Of a stretch of 64,000 nt of DNA, positions 43,024 to 52,779 are shown piece after piece. Source of the stretch: UBA11403 sp963784615. GTDB lineage: Bacteria > Pseudomonadota > Gammaproteobacteria > Legionellales > Legionellaceae. Both the position numbers and the translations under genes were made by a program. Positions within the stretch are counted from its first letter, which is position 1, and each line of letters opens with the position of its first letter. The notes below the pieces were generated by a model. That model was not told the DNA's origin. It was given only the letters and a program-made list of their open reading frames with translations, and did no database searches. Location: positions 310,001 to 374,000 of the forward strand of contig CAWASG010000002.1 of the NCBI GenBank assembly GCA_963784615.1, in the 5' to 3' direction.

Positions 43024-44232
43024 ATGGCAGGTGTTGGAAGAATCGCAACAAGTGGTATGAATGCGGCAATGGCTGACATGCAGGAAATCAGTAACAACAT
43101 TGCAAATGTGAACACCATCGGTTTCAAACAAGCCATGGTCACGTTTTCCGACGTGAGTTCAGGCGGCTCAATGTCGAATAGCTCAGGCGTAAAAGTCTCC
43201 TCAATTACTCAAAATTTTTCTCCTGGCCAAATTGAAATCACCAATCAAGGACTGGATGTCAGTATTAATAACGCGGGATTTTTTATTCAGAAAGATCCGG
43301 CATCAGGGCTGACAAGTTATACTCGAGCAGGTCGATTTACATTGGACAATGAAGGCTATCTTATGGGAATGTCTGGTCGAATCCAGGGATTTCCCGCCAA
43401 TAACGGCCAAGTCACAGAGGCAGGTCTATTGACCGATTTACAAGTACCACAAACGCCAGCAAGCCCTGTTGCATCAACGGTTGTCAATCAGGTGTTTAAT
43501 CTTAATTCTGGGGATATCCCACCGACAGTACCCTTTTCTACAGATGAGCCCAACTCGTATAACTATCGTATTGAAACAACGTTGTTTGATAGTTTAGGGA
43601 ACCCTAATGTGTTGTCGGTTTTTTATGTCAAAACAAACGACAATAACTGGGATGCTAACGTTACAGTGAATGGCACCCCTGCGTCTACATTCCCCACCGG
43701 CACGCTCGTGTTTAATCCGGATGGAACATTAGCCCCTCCGGGCGGTGTGGCTGGTCTTAGCAACTTAAGCTGGAGTCCGACCAATGGCGCTACAGCTCCG
43801 CAAGCGTTATCCATTAACTTGGCGGGAACCACTCAATACTCAACTGCGAATCAAGTGACGGTTAACCAACCGAATGGCAATCCCGCCGGCGTGCCTACAG
43901 GATTTTTTATTGATAATAACGGCATCGTCAATGTGAACTATAGTAATGGGCAAACCATTTTCCAAGGTCAAATTGCGCTTGCAAATTTTCAACAGCCAGA
44001 AAATTTGTCGCGATCGAACAGTATGTCGTGGACAACGTCGTCATTGTCTGGCCTGCCTACCGTTAATATCGCTTCAAGTAAAAGTGCGTTTTCTAGCGGT
44101 ACGATTGAAGGCTCAAATGTTGATTTGACCAATGAGCTGGTGTCGCTGCTGAACTCTCAGCATAACTTTCAGGCGAATGCTCAAGTTCAGCAAACATACA
44201 ATCAAATCTTACAGACTGTTGAGAAATTATAA
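43024..44232 (+). CDS. flgE: Flagellar hook protein FlgE
   Basis: The 402-residue hook subunit. It has the N-terminal rod/hook motif (DMQEISNNIANVNTIGFKQ), the hook block LTSYTRAGRFTLDNEGYLM and the C-terminal core EGSNVDLTNELVSLLNSQHNFQANAQV. The variable middle is Pro/Thr/Gly-rich. GGAGG eight bases before ATG 43024 makes it a better start than ATG 43018. Its stop TAA shares a base with the flgF ATG. Confidence 0.96.
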   Translation: MAGVGRIATSGMNAAMADMQEISNNIANVNTIGFKQAMVTFSDVSSGGSMSNSSGVKVSSITQNFSPGQIEITNQGLDVSINNAGFFIQKDPASGLTSYTRAGRFTLDNEGYLMGMSGRIQGFPANNGQVTEAGLLTDLQVPQTPASPVASTVVNQVFNLNSGDIPPTVPFSTDEPNSYNYRIETTLFDSLGNPNVLSVFYVKTNDNNWDANVTVNGTPASTFPTGTLVFNPDGTLAPPGGVAGLSNLSWSPTNGATAPQALSINLAGTTQYSTANQVTVNQPNGNPAGVPTGFFIDNNGIVNVNYSNGQTIFQGQIALANFQQPENLSRSNSMSWTTSSLSGLPTVNIASSKSAFSSGTIEGSNVDLTNELVSLLNSQHNFQANAQVQQTYNQILQTVEKL

Positions 44233-44978
44233 TGACTGATCGTGCCATATTTCTAGGGATGGCTGGTGCGAAAGATTCGATGTTTCAGTTGAATCTGATT
44301 GCCAATAATCTCGCTAATGCCAATACAATTGGGTTTCGTGCCGATGCTGCCGTGGTTGAAGCTGACCACAGTTTAAGCAGTCAGAAGGATACGCGGAGCT
44401 ATACGAAGCTGGTGCGAACCTACTCTGATTTCAAACCTGGCCCGATGATCTCAACGGGCCGGAATTTGGATGTTGCGATTGATGGGGCTGGATTTATTGC
44501 AGTACAAACCAAAGAAGGCAAAGAAGCCTATACTCGTAACGGTAGTTTACAGGTCAATGCAGATGGGTTTTTAGTGACGAGCAAAGGGGATTTGGTCTTG
44601 GGATCGGGTGGTGTGATTTCCATCCCACAAGCACAACACATCAACATTAACCGGCATGGCGGCGTTTCGGCACAGCTTGCCGGCCAAACACCAAACGACC
44701 TAGCTACGATAGATACCATCAAATTAGTCCATGCACCACTTGAGAATTTGCAAAAAGGGGCGGATGGCCTGTTTCATTTGGCCGAAGGCGGCAGCGCAAC
44801 GGAGTCGCAAGATGTTCGCCTGGTCGCTGAGACACTTGAAGGCAGTAACGTGGATACTGTTAAATCGATGGTGGATTTGATTGATGTCTCCAGAAAATTT
44901 GAAATACACACCAAGTTGATGAAAATGCTTGAGGACAATGCACAACGGTCCAATCAAACATTGAATATTGCAGAGTAA
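44232..44978 (+). CDS. flgF: Flagellar rod protein FlgF
   Basis: A 248-residue proximal-rod protein. Motifs: LIANNLANANTIGFRADAAV near residue 20, EAYTRNGSLQVNADGFLVT near 100 and the C-terminal TLEGSNVDTVKSMVDLIDVSRKFEIH. Coupled to flgE by a TAATG overlap. Confidence 0.95.
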   Translation: MTDRAIFLGMAGAKDSMFQLNLIANNLANANTIGFRADAAVVEADHSLSSQKDTRSYTKLVRTYSDFKPGPMISTGRNLDVAIDGAGFIAVQTKEGKEAYTRNGSLQVNADGFLVTSKGDLVLGSGGVISIPQAQHININRHGGVSAQLAGQTPNDLATIDTIKLVHAPLENLQKGADGLFHLAEGGSATESQDVRLVAETLEGSNVDTVKSMVDLIDVSRKFEIHTKLMKMLEDNAQRSNQTLNIAE

Positions 44979-44994
44979 TAAGGAGAGCACGTCT

Positions 44995-45780
44995 ATGGAT
45001 ATGGCACTTTGGACCGCACGATCAGGTCTTGCAGCGAATCATGAGAATTTGGCCATCATCAGTAATAACTTGGCGAATGCGAATACGGCCGGCTTTAAAA
45101 AGAACCGTCCTGAGTTTGAAGACTTGGTCTATCAAATTCAACGTGAGCCCGGATCGCCAACGTCTTCAGAAACCAATAGCCCGAACGGAATTGTGCTCGG
45201 GACGGGTGTGCGGATTGCAGATAATAAAAAAATATTTACCGACGGCTCTCCAATGCAAACAGATAATGCATTAGATCTCTCTATCTCCGGACGTGGATTT
45301 TTTCAGGTGCAAATACCTGGGCAAAGCGATATGGCTTACACTCGCGCCGGTTCATTTCAGTTAAATGAAACAGGACAGCTCGTTACCAGCAGCGGCTATA
45401 TTGTTCAACCGCCAATAACGATTCCTGCGGGCACACAAAAGATTAGTGTGAGCAAAGACGGAATTGTGAGTGCAACACTTGCGGGGAATACGCAGGAGCA
45501 AGTTGGTCAAATTGAGTTGAATGATTTTATCAATCCATCGGGTCTTCTAGCGATTGGTGATAATTTATATTTAAAAACCGTTTCGAGTGGCACACCGACT
45601 CAGGGAACCCCTTCGCTCGAAGGTTATGGCGCATTAAGCCAGGGTACGCTGGAGTCATCGAACGTGAATGTTGTGGAGGAAATGGTGAATTTAATTGAGG
45701 CTCAACGTACCTTTGAGATGAATTCAAAAGCCGTCGCGGCTTGTGACAACATGTTACATAATTTGATTGCGGAGACATAG
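44995..45780 (+). CDS. flgG: Flagellar distal rod protein FlgG
   Basis: A 261-residue distal-rod subunit. It begins MDMALWTARSGLAANHENLA and has ISNNLANANTAGFKKNRPEF, AYTRAGSFQLNETGQLVTSS and LESSNVNVVEEMVNLIEAQRTFEMNSKAV. GGAG upstream of ATG 44995 sets the start; the longer frame from 44968 overlaps flgF. Confidence 0.97.
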   Translation: MDMALWTARSGLAANHENLAIISNNLANANTAGFKKNRPEFEDLVYQIQREPGSPTSSETNSPNGIVLGTGVRIADNKKIFTDGSPMQTDNALDLSISGRGFFQVQIPGQSDMAYTRAGSFQLNETGQLVTSSGYIVQPPITIPAGTQKISVSKDGIVSATLAGNTQEQVGQIELNDFINPSGLLAIGDNLYLKTVSSGTPTQGTPSLEGYGALSQGTLESSNVNVVEEMVNLIEAQRTFEMNSKAVAACDNMLHNLIAET

Positions 45781-45852
45781 GTCCCGTAGGTTCACTGCCA
45801 TTCAGTTCAGGAAAAATTGTTTGATGTATGCGTAGGTTGGATGAGGGGTTGT

Positions 45853-46503
45853 ATGCGAATAAGGGTGGTTGCAAGTATAATTTGGTTGGGCTTAAGTGCA
45901 TGTAGTCCGTTGCTTACACCAACGGAACATTTGCCCGCTGCACTACCCGTTGATATTCCACCGCCACCGAAAACAAATGGTACTATTTTTCAACCGGGTT
46001 ATGAGACAAGGCTCTTTACCGATAAAGTTGCTTTTCGCATTGGAGATATACTTACAGTGCGACTGGAGGAATCAACAGACGGGAAGTATGAAGCTTCTAC
46101 CAAGACTTCAAAAAAGGCATCGCTGACCTACCCGATCCCTACTTTTTTTGGTCAAGTTTTACCTGGTCTTAATGTGGATACCAATACCAAGCAGGACTTT
46201 GATGGGAAAGGTACTAGCGATGAAAGTAATAAGTTAACCGGGACGATTACCGTAACGGTTATTCAACTTCTTTCAAATAATAATATGATCGTTCAAGGCG
46301 AGTCTTGGGTGACGATTGATCAAGGCCAAGAGTATATGCAATTAACAGGCATGGTTCGACCTGAAGATATACAGCCCAACAATGTGATTTCGTCGAAACG
46401 GATAGCCAATGCAAAAATTACATATGGCGCAAGAGGGCAAGCTGGCTATGCATCAAGTGGCGGGCTAATTACTAAGTTGTTTAATCGATTTGCGCTCTAT
46501 TAA
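45853..46503 (+). CDS. flgH: Flagellar L-ring lipoprotein FlgH
   Basis: A 216-residue outer-membrane L-ring protein. A lipoprotein signal ends IIWLGLSAC (lipobox LSAC), followed by the FlgH core IGDILTVRLEESTDGKYEASTKTSKK, MIVQGESWVTIDQGQEYMQLTGMVRPEDIQPNNVISS and the end KLFNRFALY. Starts at 45841 and 45853 both give a signal peptide; 45841 lies beside a GCGTAGGTTGG fragment of the REP-like family. The flgG-flgH spacing is small. Confidence 0.92.
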   Translation: MRIRVVASIIWLGLSACSPLLTPTEHLPAALPVDIPPPPKTNGTIFQPGYETRLFTDKVAFRIGDILTVRLEESTDGKYEASTKTSKKASLTYPIPTFFGQVLPGLNVDTNTKQDFDGKGTSDESNKLTGTITVTVIQLLSNNNMIVQGESWVTIDQGQEYMQLTGMVRPEDIQPNNVISSKRIANAKITYGARGQAGYASSGGLITKLFNRFALY

Positions 46504-46521
46504 CACAGGGAAGGGAATCAT

Positions 46522-48477
46522 ATGAGTTCACTATTTAATATTGGGTTAAGTAGCTTATTTGCCTCAAAATGCGCATTAATGGTGAGTAATCAAAATATAG
46601 CCAATGCACAAAATCCTTTTTATTCTCGACGCACAATCGATTTTAAAGAAGCCAGTGATTCCGGCTTCGGTAATGGTGTTCAGTTATTTGATGTTCGGCG
46701 TGTGGTCGATAACATTATCAATAAGAATTTAGTTCAAAGTAACAGTCATTACGCCTCTGCGGATACCTATGCTCAGGCACTAAAAGCATTTGAGCCTCAG
46801 TTAGATAATGGTGCCAACAGCGTGGCCACCTATATTCAACAGTCATTGAATCAATTAAATAATCTCAACGCCAGCGCGTCATCAATACAGGGTCGAAATG
46901 CTTATTTAAATCAACTGAAAAGTGTTGCTGATAGGTTTAATCAAATCAGCCATCAAATTGATACTGAAAAACAAAATATCAGGCAAACAGTCGTCGCTGA
47001 CGTAGAGGAATTGAATACCATTACTCAACAGCTTGCACAGCTGAATACCCAAATTGCGGGCTCAACAGCCTCTGCCGCAGCGCCTGAAAATTTGGCCTTG
47101 TTGGACGAACGCGATCGATTATTGAATCACATGGCGGAATATATCAATTTTGACAGCTATACAGACGACCGTGGTATGACCAATGTGAAGCTGAGTAATG
47201 GTATATCACTGGTTTTCGGGGGTAACGCGGCAACTTTTACGACATTTCCTGCGGCCAACTCTCCGACGTCGTTAGACATCGCGATTACAAATACCGGGTC
47301 GCATGAAGTGATCACGCCGTTTATTACCAGCGGAAAAATAGCAGGTATTCAATCGTTTCAACATACTGGATTGGAAGCGGCTGAACGAGGATTGGATCGT
47401 TTAGCTTTGGTTATTTCCGCAGCACTTAATGCCCAGAATAAACTGGGGATGGATTTAAATGGTGACCTTGGAGGCAATATTTTCAATGATATGAATGTTG
47501 GGAGTCTTGCCGCCAATCGCTCTCTGTCATCGCCTGCAAACACGGGTTCGGGTGCGTTCTCCGTTGATATTAGTGATGTGTCCAAACTTAACGACAGTGG
47601 ATATCACGTCACGTTTGATAGTCCATCTCATTATCAATTGGTTCGTGATTCTGATAATCACGTTGTTGGAACGAGTGATGCTCCGAACGGGCTGAATGTC
47701 GATGGATTTGTGTTGAATATTACAAACTCCAATTTTCACACAGGTGATTCTTTTTTTGTGTCGCCGACGCGAGGTGCTGCTGCTGCGCTGAATGTTGCCA
47801 TCACCGATCCACGTCAATTGGCGCTAGCTTTTCCCGTTGCGGCAAATCCGTTGGCAACTAATCTTGGTAGTGGTGCGATTCACGTCACGTCGATAACCGA
47901 TACCACAACGCCGACTTTTGCGATGCAAGGACAATTATCCCCACCGATTAGCATACAATTTGTAAGTTCGACGCAGTATAGCCTTGTCAATACACAAACA
48001 GGTAGTCAAATAGGGGGCGTGATTCAATATGATCTAAATGTAGGCTCTTCTATCTTTCCAACAGCGGATGGCTATGATCCAGGATACCGCGTTAGTTTAA
48101 GTGGAGAGATGAATGCCGGCGATCAATTTCAAATCAACTACAATCCGTCGAGTATCGATGATAATCGCAATGGTCTGCTGATGGCCGATATGTATCAACA
48201 AGGCGTAATGGATGGAGGTTCCCTTAATTTTGTTCAAGGCTACCATGCTGTGAGTAATGATCTTTCATCCAAGACCAATGTGGCCAAAATGATGGAAGAG
48301 ACTCAGGGAATTATTAAATCACAAGCAGAGCTGCGTCGTGACCAAGTCTCAGGCGTGAGCCTTGAAGAAGAGGTTGGTAATGTGGCTCGTTATCAGCAAT
48401 CTTATCAGGCCAGTGCACGTATTTTAGAGACGGTTTCTACGATGTTTGATGTGCTACTTAATCTTGGAAGGAGATAG
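46522..48477 (+). CDS. flgK: Flagellar hook-filament junction protein FlgK
   Basis: A 651-residue HAP1 protein. N-terminal rod/HAP motif (MVSNQNIANAQNPFYSRRTI), long variable middle with several repeated beta domains, and C-terminal core (GVSLEEEVGNVARYQQSYQASARILETVSTMFDVLLNLGRR). It is placed directly after flgH rather than after flgJ, and is followed by flgL after two bases. Confidence 0.95.
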   Translation: MSSLFNIGLSSLFASKCALMVSNQNIANAQNPFYSRRTIDFKEASDSGFGNGVQLFDVRRVVDNIINKNLVQSNSHYASADTYAQALKAFEPQLDNGANSVATYIQQSLNQLNNLNASASSIQGRNAYLNQLKSVADRFNQISHQIDTEKQNIRQTVVADVEELNTITQQLAQLNTQIAGSTASAAAPENLALLDERDRLLNHMAEYINFDSYTDDRGMTNVKLSNGISLVFGGNAATFTTFPAANSPTSLDIAITNTGSHEVITPFITSGKIAGIQSFQHTGLEAAERGLDRLALVISAALNAQNKLGMDLNGDLGGNIFNDMNVGSLAANRSLSSPANTGSGAFSVDISDVSKLNDSGYHVTFDSPSHYQLVRDSDNHVVGTSDAPNGLNVDGFVLNITNSNFHTGDSFFVSPTRGAAAALNVAITDPRQLALAFPVAANPLATNLGSGAIHVTSITDTTTPTFAMQGQLSPPISIQFVSSTQYSLVNTQTGSQIGGVIQYDLNVGSSIFPTADGYDPGYRVSLSGEMNAGDQFQINYNPSSIDDNRNGLLMADMYQQGVMDGGSLNFVQGYHAVSNDLSSKTNVAKMMEETQGIIKSQAELRRDQVSGVSLEEEVGNVARYQQSYQASARILETVSTMFDVLLNLGRR

Positions 48478-48479
48478 CC

Positions 48480-49718
48480 ATGTCGATGCGATTGCCTACG
48501 ATTAGCCAGTTCAAAACTCAAGTGGCTCAGATATCTGGCCAATACTCTCGTGCTTCAACATTGCAGATGCAGATATCTACGGGAAAAAAAATACAACAAT
48601 CCTCTGATGATCCACGACTGGCATCCCAGATTCAATCTGTGCAAGATTATTTGGACCGATTAAATGGCTATGAGAACAACACCATTCTTGCGCAAAATAG
48701 GTTGGCTATGTCCGGCTCCGTGCTGCAACAAGTCAATAATCTTAGCATCAAAGCCCAGGAACTTTTGGTTCAAGCACAAAATGGGACATTAAATAATAGC
48801 GATCGGTCGGCCATTGCGCTTGAGTTAAGTGGAATACTAGACAGTATGGTTGCACTGGCCAATTCGCAGGATGGAAACGGAGAATATCTGTTTAATGGCG
48901 TAGCTGGTGGACCAGCCTATGTTAAAAATGGAAATGAGTTTGAATACCAAGGAACTTATGAGGGTAATGTTATAGCTATCGGTGAGAAAACACAGGTGCC
49001 GTACAATCAATCTGGCTTTAGTGTGTTCGGGGATATTCAATCCGGCACAGGTCTTTTTTCGGTTGCGGGTAATTCAAATAATGCAGGAACGGGCCTGTTA
49101 GCGTCAGTCACTGCTTTGAACACAAGTACGATTAATAAGGATCATTATACACTTTCCATGGTGACCAATGCCGCCGGAAAGCTTGCCTATCAAGTTGTTG
49201 ACGACACCACAGGCCTTATGGTTATTCCCGTCGCGCCTGCTGATGCCCCAGAGTATATTTCGGGAAGCACGTTGACGTTTAATGGCATCAGTACTCAGCT
49301 GAGTGGCGCCCCCGAAGTGGGGGATAGCTTTACTATTGCGCCCAGCAAAACGCAAAGCGTTTTTAAAACACTGCAGAATGTGATAGGCGCACTGAATACG
49401 CCGGTTACTTCATCACAATCAAGGGCTGCCGTGAATCAAGTTTTAATACAAGAATCAGCATCGTTTAATGGTGCATTTAATCATTTGGTTGATGAAAGCA
49501 CACGATGTGGCATGCGAGCACAGCATATTGATAATCAAATGAATTTAAATAAAGATAATATCCTGCAACAAAAAATATATCTCAGTTCATTGTCGGACGT
49601 CGATTTACCTGAGGCCATTTCCAATTTATCATTACAATTAACATCATTGGAGATGTCGCAACAAAGTTACACGAAATTACAAGAGTTGTTTAATCATTTG
49701 ATGAGCCAGCAAATATAA
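48480..49718 (+). CDS. flgL: Flagellar hook-filament junction protein FlgL
   Basis: A 412-residue HAP3 protein of the flagellin fold. The N-terminal helices (ASTLQMQISTGKKIQQSSDDPRLASQIQ) and C-terminal helices (ISNLSLQLTSLEMSQQSYTKLQELFNHLMS) are typical. GGAG upstream of the ATG; two bases after flgK. Normal length. Confidence 0.94.
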   Translation: MSMRLPTISQFKTQVAQISGQYSRASTLQMQISTGKKIQQSSDDPRLASQIQSVQDYLDRLNGYENNTILAQNRLAMSGSVLQQVNNLSIKAQELLVQAQNGTLNNSDRSAIALELSGILDSMVALANSQDGNGEYLFNGVAGGPAYVKNGNEFEYQGTYEGNVIAIGEKTQVPYNQSGFSVFGDIQSGTGLFSVAGNSNNAGTGLLASVTALNTSTINKDHYTLSMVTNAAGKLAYQVVDDTTGLMVIPVAPADAPEYISGSTLTFNGISTQLSGAPEVGDSFTIAPSKTQSVFKTLQNVIGALNTPVTSSQSRAAVNQVLIQESASFNGAFNHLVDESTRCGMRAQHIDNQMNLNKDNILQQKIYLSSLSDVDLPEAISNLSLQLTSLEMSQQSYTKLQELFNHLMSQQI

Positions 49719-49749
49719 GACTATATACTGCGCGCGGTATAAAATAGAG

Positions 49750-50877
49750 ATGTTTATGCGATGGATTACACTGATACTGGTTTTTATTTTACCCTTCCAG
49801 CCGGCCTCAGCCGCTCGAATCAAAGATATTACGACGATTGCCGGGATTCGCGATAACCAATTGGTTGGATATGGTTTGGTGGTCGGATTAGATGGTACTG
49901 GCGATCGCACGAATCAAGTTCCGTTTACGGATCAAACCTTCAGAAACATGTTGCTGCAATTCGGTATTAGGATGCCGGAAGGGCAAAACATGCAATTAAA
50001 AAATATTGCAGCGGTTGCTGTGAGCGCGACACTTCATCCTTTTGCACGAATAGGTCAAAAAATTGACGTCACCATTTCTTCATTGGGAAATGCTGCGAGT
50101 CTTCGTGGGGGGGCCCTATTGATGCTTCCTATGCGTGGGGCAGATAATCAAATTTATGCGATGGCTCAAGGAAACGTGGTTGTTTCAGGTTTTGGTGCGA
50201 AGGGGAGTGATGGTTCAAAAGTTACCGTGAATATAACGGCTACTGGACGAATTGCAAATGGTGCCACCGTTGAGAAAACCATTGATATGCCTTACATGCA
50301 AGATGGGATGATGCTGTTTGAATTAAATCAACCTGATTTTACGACGTCACAGCGTATTGCTGAAACCATTAACAAAGAATTGGGATATCCAGCCGCTCAA
50401 CCGGTTGACGCAGGTGCCGTTGCGGTAAAATTGAATCAAACGATTAGAAAAGACGATTTTTTGAAGATGAATTCACAGGTGAGTTTTATTTCTGATCTTG
50501 AGAATTTGACGATTCGTCCTGGAGAGGTAGCTGCTAGAGTTGTTGTCAACTCACGTTCAGGAACCATTGTTATTGGTCAGGATGTGACGGTTTCACCGGT
50601 CGCCGTTGTTCATGGAAATTTGACAGTTTCAGTGACAGAAGATCCTCAAGTCAGCCAACCGAATGCATTTGCCAAAGGAAGAACGGTTGTGACGCATGAT
50701 TCCAATATTCAAATTAACCAACAACAAGCACATGCTTTTGTATTGAATCCAGGTGCATCACTGAAGCATGTGGTCGATGCCATTAACAAAGCAGGAGCAG
50801 CTCCTGGTGATTTAATCGCGATCCTTGAAGCGATTAAAGAAGCCGGTGCATTACATGCAGATTTAGAGATAATATAA
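49750..50877 (+). CDS. flgI: Flagellar P-ring protein FlgI
   Basis: A 375-residue periplasmic P-ring subunit. A signal peptide (MRWITLILVFILPFQPASAA) is followed by ARIKDITTIAGIRDNQLVGYGLVVGLDGTGD and AQALALK-like conserved P-ring blocks (ALLMLPMRGADNQIYAMAQGNVVVSGFG). It lies after flgKL instead of before them. Its stop is directly followed by a REP-like palindrome. Confidence 0.97.
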   Translation: MFMRWITLILVFILPFQPASAARIKDITTIAGIRDNQLVGYGLVVGLDGTGDRTNQVPFTDQTFRNMLLQFGIRMPEGQNMQLKNIAAVAVSATLHPFARIGQKIDVTISSLGNAASLRGGALLMLPMRGADNQIYAMAQGNVVVSGFGAKGSDGSKVTVNITATGRIANGATVEKTIDMPYMQDGMMLFELNQPDFTTSQRIAETINKELGYPAAQPVDAGAVAVKLNQTIRKDDFLKMNSQVSFISDLENLTIRPGEVAARVVVNSRSGTIVIGQDVTVSPVAVVHGNLTVSVTEDPQVSQPNAFAKGRTVVTHDSNIQINQQQAHAFVLNPGASLKHVVDAINKAGAAPGDLIAILEAIKEAGALHADLEII

Positions 50878-50878
50878 T

Positions 50879-50979
50879 GTAGGTTGGGTTGAGCGAGAGC
50901 GAAGCCCAACAAGCATGAGCACAATTCTGTATTTGATTTACCGGCCTGTTGGGCTTCGCTCTCGCTCAACCCAACCTAC
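50879..50979. repeat. REP-like palindromic repeat, copy 4
   Basis: Two 33-base arms, 50879-50911 and 50947-50979, are perfect inverse copies. It starts two bases after the flgI stop and ends 12 bases before the flgJ ribosome site, so it forms the flgI-flgJ spacer. Confidence 0.95.
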
Positions 50980-51003
50980 CGTAGTGAACAGGGAGTAGTG
51001 ATG

Positions 51004-51936
51004 ATGGATGTTAAAACCCTCAATAAAATGGATATGTACACTGATTTTAAAGGGCTGAACGCTCTGCACCATGAGGTGAATACGAATCCTGATGTCGCAA
51101 AGAAAGAAGTGGCAGAGCAATTCGAATCATTACTGGTGCAAATGTTAATGAAAAGTATGCGTGATGCGAATCAATCGCTTGCATCGGATTCAAGTAGCGA
51201 TGAGCAATCGGCGATTTATCATGATCTGTTGGATAAGCAATTATCGCTGGTGATGGCGCATTCAGGGACAGGCCTTGCGAAGGTGATTGAAGATTCGCTG
51301 GATAGATCCGAAGCCATGCGAACGGTACCAACGGGTCTTAATAGTGAACCAAAAGCAACAATGCCCATTGAAACAATCGAAACAGTCGAAAAGGTTGAGA
51401 AAATAGACTTTATCGAACCCATCAAAGTGCCCGAACCTCCTGCGCATTTTGAAACAACCTCTGATTTTGTGAATGCCCTATGGTCTTCTGCAAAAGAGGC
51501 GGCTTCACTTTTAGGGACAGATCCTAAATTTTTATTGGCGCAAGCCGCACTTGAGACCAATTGGGGTAAAAGTATATTACCCATGATAACCGGTCAGTCT
51601 ACGAATAATTTATTTAATATTAAAGCGGACAAAAGCTGGGATGCGCCGTCTACACAGGTCAATGCTGTTGAGTACGAAGATGGTTTGATGGTAAAAAATA
51701 AATCTAAGTTTAGAGCGTATGACTCATACAAAGATAGTTTCACAGATTACGTCCAATTTTTGAAAAATAATAGTCGTTATGAAGAGGCCTTGAAGCATGC
51801 CTCGAACCCGCAACAATTTGCACAACAGCTACAAAAGGCAAATTACGCAACGGATGTAAATTACTCTGAGAAAATCATGCAAATCTATTCAAGTAAACGA
51901 TTGAATGATTTGATTGCAGAGCAAAAATTAATTTAA
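51004..51936 (+). CDS. flgJ: Flagellar rod assembly muramidase FlgJ
   Basis: A 310-residue protein of two domains. The N-terminal rod-binding part (EQFESLLVQMLMKSMRDANQS, residues 35-100) and a Glu/Val-rich linker are followed by a C-terminal peptidoglycan hydrolase (FLLAQAALETNWGKSILP with catalytic Glu; YDSYKDSFTDYVQFLKNN). GGGAG eight bases before ATG 51004 sets the start. This is the complete beta/gammaproteobacterial form. Confidence 0.95.
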   Translation: MDVKTLNKMDMYTDFKGLNALHHEVNTNPDVAKKEVAEQFESLLVQMLMKSMRDANQSLASDSSSDEQSAIYHDLLDKQLSLVMAHSGTGLAKVIEDSLDRSEAMRTVPTGLNSEPKATMPIETIETVEKVEKIDFIEPIKVPEPPAHFETTSDFVNALWSSAKEAASLLGTDPKFLLAQAALETNWGKSILPMITGQSTNNLFNIKADKSWDAPSTQVNAVEYEDGLMVKNKSKFRAYDSYKDSFTDYVQFLKNNSRYEEALKHASNPQQFAQQLQKANYATDVNYSEKIMQIYSSKRLNDLIAEQKLI

Positions 51937-51959
51937 GATTTTTGCATTTTCACCAATAA
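51934..51959 (+). promoter_or_regulatory. Weak sigma-28-like site before flgM
   Basis: TAAG (51934-51937) and ACCAATAA (51952-51959) lie 14 bases apart, one short of the usual 15. The -10 matches six of eight of the GCCGATAA consensus. flgM often has its own sigma-28 promoter, which makes it plausible. Confidence 0.35.
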
Positions 51960-51991
51960 TATAAATGACAGGGATTAATCGGAGTGACGCT

Positions 51992-52279
51992 GTGAACATA
52001 ATAAAAATAAACGCCGGAATATCAAGTACTGTGAGCGACATTACAGCATCGAGTAATGATCAAACATTGAAACGTTCTCATATGCAGGACATCAAACAAA
52101 AACCCGTCAACCAGATGAATATGTTGATGAATATTGTCAAGATGACACCTGAGAACCCATTTCATACTCAAGTGATTCAATCAATTAAAAGTCAGATTCA
52201 GATGGATTACTATCAAGTTGACATGAACTCACTTGTTTCTCATTTGTTTCAAGAGCTCTCAGTGGATGGAGTGGTTTAA
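51992..52279 (+). CDS. flgM: Anti-sigma-28 factor FlgM
   Basis: A 95-residue protein that holds sigma-28 inactive until it is exported through the completed hook. The C-terminal helices (NPFHTQVIQSIKSQIQMDYYQVDMNSLVSHLFQELS) match the sigma-binding part of FlgM; the first half is polar and disordered. GTG 51992 with GGAG seven bases upstream is preferred over ATG 51965. The stop overlaps the next start (TAATG), and the next gene is FlgN-like, as in many flagellar clusters. Confidence 0.8.
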   Translation: MNIIKINAGISSTVSDITASSNDQTLKRSHMQDIKQKPVNQMNMLMNIVKMTPENPFHTQVIQSIKSQIQMDYYQVDMNSLVSHLFQELSVDGVV

Positions 52280-52737
52280 TGAAAGAAGCATTTTCGGATA
52301 TTAAGCGCTTGGTCATTGAATTTATTTTACAAAATAAAGCATTGAACCAGTGTATGTTTGATGACCAAAGTCATTTTTCAAATAATGACTTTACCTCTTT
52401 GGAACAAAGTGATTTAAACAAAGCCGCTATTCAGGCTACTTTAAGTGACGTGATGAGTCAGTTGGATAATCATCCCGCCATTACGATTAACTACGGGGAT
52501 CTCTTTGTTAAATTGTCCTATTACGCAGGCACCCTCAGCTCGGTTGATCAGACCACGCTATTAGACCTCATCCAGAACATGAGAGAGGAATATACTACGG
52601 GCCTTCGCCTTGTTCTTATCAACCGCCAGGTTGTGAATGCCAATCTTGGTTACATCAAAGAAGTTATCAGTCAACTGACACAAACCCCGAAGCAGCTCAA
52701 CAGTACAACCTATGACCAGACAGGTGTTTTAGCCTGA
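52279..52737 (+). CDS. flgN: Flagellar export chaperone FlgN
   Basis: A 152-residue helical protein that guards FlgK and FlgL before export. The overall helical pattern and the C-terminal stretch LVLINRQVVNANLGYIKEVI (asparagine-rich helix before the tail) are of FlgN type. Overlap with flgM supports the call. Sequence conservation in this family is low, so the assignment leans on position. Confidence 0.78.
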   Translation: MKEAFSDIKRLVIEFILQNKALNQCMFDDQSHFSNNDFTSLEQSDLNKAAIQATLSDVMSQLDNHPAITINYGDLFVKLSYYAGTLSSVDQTTLLDLIQNMREEYTTGLRLVLINRQVVNANLGYIKEVISQLTQTPKQLNSTTYDQTGVLA

Positions 52738-52742
52738 CTTTT

Positions 52743-52779
52743 AGGGTCTGCTTATCTTGGTAACTTGTCGACAGACCCT
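52743..52779. repeat. AGGGTCTGTCGAC-family inverted repeat, copy 2
   Basis: AGGGTCTG at 52743-52750 pairs with CAGACCCT at 52772-52779; the right arm TTGTCGACAGACCCTAG is identical to part of copy 1 at 35163. The left arm has lost the GTCGAC part. Between flgN and 52961 there is also a CCAGC...GCTGG hairpin near 52839. No gene is seen in that 224-bp stretch. Confidence 0.75.
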
